A stretch of DNA of 64,000 bases from Anaerolineaceae bacterium (GTDB taxonomy: Bacteria; Chloroflexota; Anaerolineae; Aggregatilineales; Phototrophicaceae): the NCBI GenBank assembly GCA_020634135.1, contig JACKCG010000006.1:186001-250000 (forward strand), read 5' to 3'. This document shows, piece by piece, positions 58,727 through 64,000 of this stretch (position 1 is the first letter of the stretch; every line of letters begins with the position of its first letter). The notes under the pieces are model-generated. The model was not told the origin of the DNA, ran no database searches, and saw nothing but the letters and a program-made list of their open reading frames with translations. The position numbers and the translations under genes were made by a program.

Positions 58727-61051
58727 ATGATTTCTAGACGGAAACAATTATCGGTCATTCTCCTCTTATTTGGCCTTCTGCTAGTTTCTGGCGGGGCCAT
58801 TGTATCGGGCCAGGAACCCGTCACAGTCAAGATCGGTGTACTCAACCCCACAACGGGTAGTTTCGCGGTCTTCGGTGAGCAGGCCAACCAGGGCATACAA
58901 CTTTATTTCGATAATCACGCCATTGATGGGGTCGCCGTAGAGTTGGTCTTTGCAGATACCGCCGGGGATCCCCAGCAGGCACTGGAACAAGCGCGGCGTC
59001 TGGTTGAGCAGGAACAGGTGGATTTACTGCTGGGCCTCATCAACTCGGCTGTCGCGGTGCCGCTGGCACAATATGCTGATGAATCCGAAACGCCGCTCGT
59101 CATCTCTATCGCCGGGGCCAGGGCCGCTACAGATGGTACGCATCCCTATGTGGTTCGTACGGCGCTGGCAAACGGACAGCAGGATGGGCCGTTGGGTTGG
59201 TATACCGCCACCCAGCTTGAAAAGAAGAACGCCGCCTTGTTTGCGTGGGATTTCATCGTCGGCGCGGAACGTGCAGGCGCGTTCGCAGAGGCTTTCACCG
59301 CCGCTGGTGGCACCATCGTCACCGAGCAAAAACCACCGCTCGGCACAACAGATTATGGGCCTTTCATCAGTCAGGTTGATCCGGAGAGCATTGACGTTGC
59401 CTATGCCTTCTTCGCCGGGCCAGGCGCGATCAGTTTTTCGCAGCAGATGCGCGAGTTCGGTTTTACGCCAGATATTCAGGTTGTTGCTCCGGGCTACTTC
59501 ACCGCTGGTGTGCTGGGTGCTATGGGTAACACGGTAGAGGGTCTTGTTCAGGCCGACGGTTGGGTACCGGCTTTGGACAATCCGGAAAATGTGGCGTTTC
59601 TAGAACTCTTCGACAGCCAGGTCGGCGGGGAAGCCGGCGTCTACGTTGAAGAAAGCTATACCGCCGCCGAGGTTGCTGCCCACGCAATCGAAGCAGTTGG
59701 CGGTGATATGAGCGACAAAGCGGCCTTTATGGATGCTGTTCGGGCGTTGTCCTTTGACAGTGTCGCCGGGCCATTCAGCTTTGATGAAACCGGCCAATCG
59801 GTGCGTAACGTCTATGTTACCCAGGTCGTCATGAATGATGCAGGCGCCCCCGTCCAGCAGGTGTTGGATACCATTGAAAGCGTCGGCCTGAACTGGAGTC
59901 CGGAAGCCGCAGCGGCGGAAAGCGGAAGTGCTTCTGGAACAGTCAAAATTGGTGTTCTCACGCCAACAACGGGTTCGCTGGCATCTAATGGTGAGGACGT
60001 CAATACCGGCATCCGGTTGTATTTCGACTCCATCAGCAACCTGGCGGGTACCACCCAGATTGAACTGGTTTTTGCGGATACAGCAGCCAATTCCGAACAG
60101 GCGCTCGAACAGGCGAGACGCCTGATTGAACAGGAGCGGGTTGATTTTCTTCTGGGTATTGTGAGTTCATCTGTGGCCGTCCCGATAGCTGAACTCGCCA
60201 ACGAACAACAGATTCCACTGATTGTGGCGGTGGCAGGCGGCACGCCCGTCATTACCGGGCCTGATCGCAGTCCCTATGTATTCCGTACCGGAATCACGAC
60301 AGGGCAGCTTGAGCCGCCGTTTGCCTGGTATGTCGCCAAAGAACTCGGCTACTCTCGTGCGGCTACCTTTGCGTGGGATTTTGGTGCTGGACATGCCCGC
60401 GCAGATGCCTTTAAGAGCAGTTTTGCTGCCGCTGGCGGCGAAGTCGTCAATGAACAGTGGCCGCCAGTGGGCACAACCGACTTTGGCCCCTTCATCGGCC
60501 TGTTCAATCCGGATGAAGTAGACGTTATTTATGCCTATTTCGCAGGCCCGGGGGCAATTGCATTTGTCAATCAGATGTCCGAATTCGGTATCACCCCCAA
60601 TAAACCACTTGTGGGGCCGGGCTTCCTGACGGAGTTCGAAGTGCTGCCCTCCATGGGTGGTGCGGCGGTAGGCATTGTTTCCGCAACCCACTACACGCCG
60701 GTTGCGGATAATGCCGCGAACCAACAGTTTATCTCCCTTTACCGTGCGCTGAAGGGCGATGATAGTGTACTGCCAGGGACCTATATTGAATCGGGCTATC
60801 TTGCCGCATTGGTTTCGGCCCAGGCAGTCCAGGCGGTGGGGGGCGACCTCAGCGATACCCAGGCTTTTCTGGACGCGCTTCAGGCGCTTCAGGTTGAAGG
60901 GCCAGGGGGGACATTCAGCTTTGACGATCATGGACAGGGTATCCGCAACGTCTACATCATTGAGGTTGTTGAAGGTGCAGATGGCAACGTTACCCACCAG
61001 GTTATCACCGTGCTGGAAAACGTAACACAGGACTGGGCTCCGCCACAATAA
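58727..61051 (+). CDS. ABC transporter substrate-binding protein, two tandem periplasmic-binding domains
   Basis: A 774-residue exported protein, twice the usual length. After a signal peptide (about residues 1-29, ending VSGQ, no lipobox) comes domain 1 (VTVKIGVLNPTTGSFAVFGE to about 390), a short linker (SPEAAAAESGSASG), and domain 2 from about 405 (GTVKIGVLTPTTGSLASNGE). The two align throughout: QALEQARRLVEQEQVDLLLG / QALEQARRLIEQERVDFLLG, FAWDFIVGAERAGAF / FAWDFGAGHARADAF, GTTDYGPFI / GTTDFGPFI, VRNVYVTQVV / IRNVYIIEVV. Family is Peripla_BP_6 (LivJ/AmiC/UrtA type). GGGAGG precedes the ATG. Ligand is an amino acid, amide or urea by family; not determined. Confidence 0.9.
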   Translation: MISRRKQLSVILLLFGLLLVSGGAIVSGQEPVTVKIGVLNPTTGSFAVFGEQANQGIQLYFDNHAIDGVAVELVFADTAGDPQQALEQARRLVEQEQVDLLLGLINSAVAVPLAQYADESETPLVISIAGARAATDGTHPYVVRTALANGQQDGPLGWYTATQLEKKNAALFAWDFIVGAERAGAFAEAFTAAGGTIVTEQKPPLGTTDYGPFISQVDPESIDVAYAFFAGPGAISFSQQMREFGFTPDIQVVAPGYFTAGVLGAMGNTVEGLVQADGWVPALDNPENVAFLELFDSQVGGEAGVYVEESYTAAEVAAHAIEAVGGDMSDKAAFMDAVRALSFDSVAGPFSFDETGQSVRNVYVTQVVMNDAGAPVQQVLDTIESVGLNWSPEAAAAESGSASGTVKIGVLTPTTGSLASNGEDVNTGIRLYFDSISNLAGTTQIELVFADTAANSEQALEQARRLIEQERVDFLLGIVSSSVAVPIAELANEQQIPLIVAVAGGTPVITGPDRSPYVFRTGITTGQLEPPFAWYVAKELGYSRAATFAWDFGAGHARADAFKSSFAAAGGEVVNEQWPPVGTTDFGPFIGLFNPDEVDVIYAYFAGPGAIAFVNQMSEFGITPNKPLVGPGFLTEFEVLPSMGGAAVGIVSATHYTPVADNAANQQFISLYRALKGDDSVLPGTYIESGYLAALVSAQAVQAVGGDLSDTQAFLDALQALQVEGPGGTFSFDDHGQGIRNVYIIEVVEGADGNVTHQVITVLENVTQDWAPPQ

Positions 61052-61233
61052 AGGTATCGTATCGGTGACCCTGTCACCCGATGTGATGCATTCATAGCCG
61101 GTATGGTGGCAATCACTCGTGGTTGCTCCATACCGGAACCAGCAAGACGTATTGTGCTGCTGAGGTATACCAAAATGGATTTATGTTTAGACCCTTTCTT
61201 TGAATATTGTTCCTGCTACATGGAGAAGATGTC

Positions 61234-62097
61234 ATGAGACTCTGGGTTTTCCAGATTTTAAACGGCCTGACAATGGGTTCCCTCCTGTTCTTTGTGGCAG
61301 CGGGCCTATCCGTCGTTTTCGGCCTGATGCGTATTCTCAATCTCTCTCATGGGGCGATATTCCTGTTTGGCGGCTTTGTCGGTCTGGCAGTACAGAAGGC
61401 GACTGGCAGTTTCTGGCTTGCCATCCCTGCGGCGATGCTGGCGGCGGGTATTCTGGGATTTATCATTCAGAAGGTTTTCAGCACAACCTTGATGGGGTCT
61501 CGCTTCAACCAGGTCTTGCTGACCCTGGGGCTGGCATTCATTTTCAACAACTCCATCCTGGCGATCTGGGGTGGCGCGCCGCAGACTATTCCTGCCCCTG
61601 AGATTCTGGCGACTTCGGTCAAGGTACTGGGCGTAACCTACCCGGCTTATCGTCTGTTTCTGATTGTCCTCGCCTTTGTCGCCGGTATTGGATTGTGGTT
61701 CTTCTGGGAAAGGTCACGCCTGGGGGCAATCGTTCGCGCCTGTGTAGATGATCGTGACATGGCGACGGCGATGGGAATCCGGGTTGAAATCGTCTTTGCT
61801 ACCGTCTTTACGTTGGGTGCAGCAATTGCCGGCATGGCTGGCGTGCTTGGTGCCCCTGTGTTGGGAGTATCCATTGGCCTCGATTTTGATGTGCTCCTGC
61901 TGGCGCTGGTTGTCATGGTTGTTGGTGGTGTTGGCAGCCTGAGCGGCGCCTTTGTAGCCAGCCTGATGGTCGGTCTGGTGGACACCTTTGGCAAAGCGCT
62001 TTTCCCCGAACTGAGCTATTTCACGTTGTTTTCGCCCGTCATCATTATTTTGATTGTACGACCGCTGGGCCTATTTGGGAGAATACCACCCGAATGA
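61234..62097 (+). CDS. livH: Branched-chain amino acid-type ABC transporter permease, LivH
   Basis: A 287-residue permease. ATG 61234 is chosen because GGAGA lies six bases upstream and the protein then begins MRLWVFQILNGLTMGSLLFF, as LivH proteins do; a start at 61207 would add nine residues. Visible motifs are GLMRILNLSHGAIFLFGGFV, the coupling segment RACVDDRDMATAMGI, and VGGVGSLSGAFVASLMVGLV. It pairs with LivM, whose start overlaps its stop by four bases. About eight membrane segments. Confidence 0.9.
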   Translation: MRLWVFQILNGLTMGSLLFFVAAGLSVVFGLMRILNLSHGAIFLFGGFVGLAVQKATGSFWLAIPAAMLAAGILGFIIQKVFSTTLMGSRFNQVLLTLGLAFIFNNSILAIWGGAPQTIPAPEILATSVKVLGVTYPAYRLFLIVLAFVAGIGLWFFWERSRLGAIVRACVDDRDMATAMGIRVEIVFATVFTLGAAIAGMAGVLGAPVLGVSIGLDFDVLLLALVVMVVGGVGSLSGAFVASLMVGLVDTFGKALFPELSYFTLFSPVIIILIVRPLGLFGRIPPE

Positions 62098-63065
62098 GAC
62101 GAGAAAAGATTATCATTGGCGCTGGTATTGTCCTGGCGGTGCTGCCGTTCGTATTGACCGAATACTGGCTGGGGCTGTTCACCCAGGCGCTCATCTTCGG
62201 TGGCTTTGCGATGGGTCTTGATCTGCTCGTCGGCTATACCCGGATGCCAACCCTGGGACACGCGGCGTTCTTTGGCCTGGCAGGATATGGAACCGCCCTG
62301 GCGATAACGCGATTCGGGATTAACCCCTGGATAGCGGCGGGGATCGGTGTGCTCTTATCGGGTGGGGTCGCAGTGGCTTTTGCGCCGCTGGCTGTCCGCG
62401 TGCGTGGTCTCACATTTCTGACAATAACGCTCGCCTTCGGTCAGGTAACCTGGGGACTTGCCACCCGGTGGACATCGTTTACAGGTGGTGAAAATGGTAT
62501 CCCGAGTGTGCCGCGCCCGGACTTTATCTGGGATCTCAATGACCGGACCGGATTTTTCTACCTTACCTTGATCGTAGTTATCTTTGTCTCCTTACTTATC
62601 AGTATCTTCGCAAGCAGTGCAGTTGGTATGAGTTTTATGGGTGTTCGGGGCAGCGATACCCGTATGTCCGCGCTTGGGTACAACGTCCAATCCCGTCGGG
62701 CCACGGCGTTTATCGTGGCGGCACTGGTGGCAGCGGTCTATGGCGTGTTGAGCACCTTTTTCAATAAATTCGTTGGCACGGGTTCGCTTAGCTGGCAGCT
62801 TTCTGCTCAGATGTTATTAGCAGTGGTCGTCGGCGGCTTCGGATCGCTCTGGGGACCCTTTGTCGCTGGTTCCGGTTTACATATTCTCAAGACGCTGCTG
62901 ATTGGCAGTACCCAACGTTGGCCGATGGTTCTTGGCCTCCTCTACGTCATATCGGTTGTTTTTTTGCCGGGTGGATTATCGTCGTTGGTTCCTACCATCA
63001 AACAGCGCATGATACACCGGTCTAAAGGGAAAGAGCACGCGCGGTATGGTACAAACAGCAAATAG
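62094..63065 (+). CDS. livM: Branched-chain amino acid-type ABC transporter permease, LivM
   Basis: A 323-residue permease starting MRREKIIIGAGIVLAVLPFV. LivM features are LDLLVGYTRMPTLGHAAFFG, GLTFLTITLAFGQVTW, the coupling segment GVRGSDTRMSALGYNVQSRR, and VVVGGFGSLWGPFVAGSGLH. The basic tail (KQRMIHRSKGKEHAR) overlaps the livG start by 20 bases, giving tight translational coupling. Confidence 0.9.
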   Translation: MRREKIIIGAGIVLAVLPFVLTEYWLGLFTQALIFGGFAMGLDLLVGYTRMPTLGHAAFFGLAGYGTALAITRFGINPWIAAGIGVLLSGGVAVAFAPLAVRVRGLTFLTITLAFGQVTWGLATRWTSFTGGENGIPSVPRPDFIWDLNDRTGFFYLTLIVVIFVSLLISIFASSAVGMSFMGVRGSDTRMSALGYNVQSRRATAFIVAALVAAVYGVLSTFFNKFVGTGSLSWQLSAQMLLAVVVGGFGSLWGPFVAGSGLHILKTLLIGSTQRWPMVLGLLYVISVVFLPGGLSSLVPTIKQRMIHRSKGKEHARYGTNSK

Positions 63066-63807
63066 CAGATATGCACTCTCCATTGAGAATCTGACCGTCC
63101 AATTCGGCGGCTTGCTGGCTCTCCAGGATGTGGATATTGTCGTGCCGCCAGGTTCTCGCTATGGCATCCTGGGGCCGAATGGAGCGGGTAAGACCACACT
63201 GTTCAATGTGATTTCCGGTTTCGTGAAGCCGACTAAAGGGCGGGTTTTTCTGCATGATGCCGATATCAGTAAAAAACCGCCGCACAAGCGCGTGCAGTAT
63301 GGTTTGGCACGCACTTTCCAGATCACCACGTTGTTCGCGGAACTATCGGTGCTTGAAAACATCCTCATGGCGGCACTGGTTCAGGCCGGGACCTCGCAAG
63401 TGTTCTGGAAACCGGTACATAACGATAAGGTGGCGGTATCCATTGCAGAATCGCAGTTGCACGATCTTGGCCTGATGCATCTTGCCGGTAAAGCAGTCAA
63501 TGAATTGGCGTATGGCGAACAACGACTACTTGAAATCGCTGTCGCGCTGGCCTCGAACCCCAGTGTCCTCCTGTTGGATGAACCTACTGCCGGCCTTTCG
63601 ACAGCCGAGATTAAGGCAGTAGTCAGGCTCGTCACCAATCTCCCCAAAGACTTGACGATTATCATGATTGAACATGATCTGGATGTCATCTTCGACGTGT
63701 CCGAATACCTGAGTGTGCTTCACGGGGGGCAGGCTATCGCCCATGGCCCGGCAGACGAAATTCGCCATGATGAACGTGTAAAGGAAGTGTACCTTGGCGA
63801 ATCCTAG
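63046..63807 (+). CDS. livG: Branched-chain amino acid-type ABC transporter ATPase, LivG
   Basis: A 253-residue ATPase. Walker A GPNGAGKTT, LivG-type insertion region FLHDADISKKPPHKRVQYGL, ARTFQITTLFAELSVLENI, signature ELAYGEQRLLEIAVALAS, Walker B VLLLDEPTAGLS, and H-loop EHDLDVIFDVSEYLSVL. The signature reads LAYGEQ rather than LSGGQ, as is normal for LivG. Its stop lies inside the next gene's 5' end. Confidence 0.93.
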   Translation: MVQTANSRYALSIENLTVQFGGLLALQDVDIVVPPGSRYGILGPNGAGKTTLFNVISGFVKPTKGRVFLHDADISKKPPHKRVQYGLARTFQITTLFAELSVLENILMAALVQAGTSQVFWKPVHNDKVAVSIAESQLHDLGLMHLAGKAVNELAYGEQRLLEIAVALASNPSVLLLDEPTAGLSTAEIKAVVRLVTNLPKDLTIIMIEHDLDVIFDVSEYLSVLHGGQAIAHGPADEIRHDERVKEVYLGES

Positions 63808-64000
63808 CTCAATCGCATTGTCAGTCGATTCTATTCATGTGCACTATGGCTTGAGCCATGTCCTGCACGAAACTCAGTTGAAGGTGCCTCAGGGAGAAAT
63901 AACCGCTATTCTGGGGCGCAATGGGGTCGGCAAGACGACTCTCATCAATAGCATCATGGGGCTGCTTCCAATCACGTCCGGGCAAATCATGCTGTACCGG
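63794..64000 (+). CDS. livF: Branched-chain amino acid-type ABC transporter ATPase, LivF (5' part)
   Basis: TTG at 63794, with AAGGA eight bases upstream, opens a 69-codon frame that runs off the window. It overlaps the end of livG by 14 bases. MANPSSIALSVDSIHVHYGL is followed by Walker A LGRNGVGKTTLINSIMGLLP, which matches LivF (short N-terminus and GRNGVGKTT). It completes the LivHMGF set. Confidence 0.88.
   Translation, partial: MANPSSIALSVDSIHVHYGLSHVLHETQLKVPQGEITAILGRNGVGKTTLINSIMGLLPITSGQIMLYR

Overview
The window looks like chromosomal DNA of a member of the Chloroflexota (Anaerolineae/Phototrophicales-like). This rests on its gene repertoire: AAA-like (AAA_35) STAND-type NTPases, TIR proteins, LysM/SH3/YceI/NHL secreted proteins with low-complexity linkers, and single-chain xanthine dehydrogenase-like enzymes. 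Moderately high GC and many short intergenic hairpins around GTAGGGGCG-type cores fit the same group. The assignment is inference, not a database result. No rRNA, tRNA or CRISPR array was recognised.

Layout. 1-2.2 kb: 5' part of a PreP-like M16 metalloprotease (cut by the window edge). 2.4-3.8 kb: MFS exporter. 3.9-13.4 kb (minus strand): a BMP-type nucleoside/purine ABC transporter, an FAD subunit and a fused 2Fe-2S/molybdopterin dehydrogenase, followed by a DUF4258/YgiT-type toxin-antitoxin pair; together this reads as uptake and oxidation of a purine-like compound. 13.5-21.7 kb: secreted SH3 protein, a GHMP-like fragment, fructosamine kinase, a TetR regulator with a visible operator and a mycothiol-type (DinB-fold) enzyme, an NHL/PPC secreted protein, and a sirtuin. 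21.7-25.8 kb: CheW-MCP-CheA/REC signalling operon. 26-29.5 kb: RidA, LysM lipoprotein, response regulator, thioesterase, YceI protein.

29.6-31.7 kb holds one of the two most striking loci. A promoter is followed by three consecutive reading frames, each interrupted by an in-frame TGA followed by CTGAC. Two of them are paralogous GNAT acetyltransferases with the TGA at exactly the same place, just before the acetyl-CoA-binding motif. Then come CoaBC, a VapBC-type module bracketed by a 53-bp direct repeat of the neighbouring Zn/Cd-ATPase 3' end, a metal ATPase with a perfect operator-like palindrome, and a set of broken genes (formylglycine-generating-enzyme homologue with a poly-C frameshift; an APH(6)/HsdM/HsdR mosaic).

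39.6-51.6 kb is the second notable locus. It contains a TadB-TadC fusion, an AAA_35-CpaF(TadA) fusion with a degenerate ATPase site, and a TIR-AAA_35 gene. Facing these across a divergent intergenic region are a second TIR-AAA_35 gene, an AAA_35-2TM gene and two 2TM (SLATT/DUF4231-like) effectors, then a deleted TIR remnant. The two arms start with the same two-gene cassette (TIR-AAA_35, then AAA_35-X) but end in different outputs. I read it as a candidate conflict/defence or signalling island.

51.8-64 kb: CPA2 antiporter with TrkA domains, SGNH hydrolase, an AT-rich tandem-domain protein split by an in-frame TAA, a MITE-like element, a WD40 protein, a recombination junction between two truncated genes, a larger inverted-repeat element, and a branched-chain-amino-acid-type ABC operon whose binding protein is a tandem duplication. 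That operon has a strong promoter with a palindromic operator at +1 and continues off the right edge in livF.
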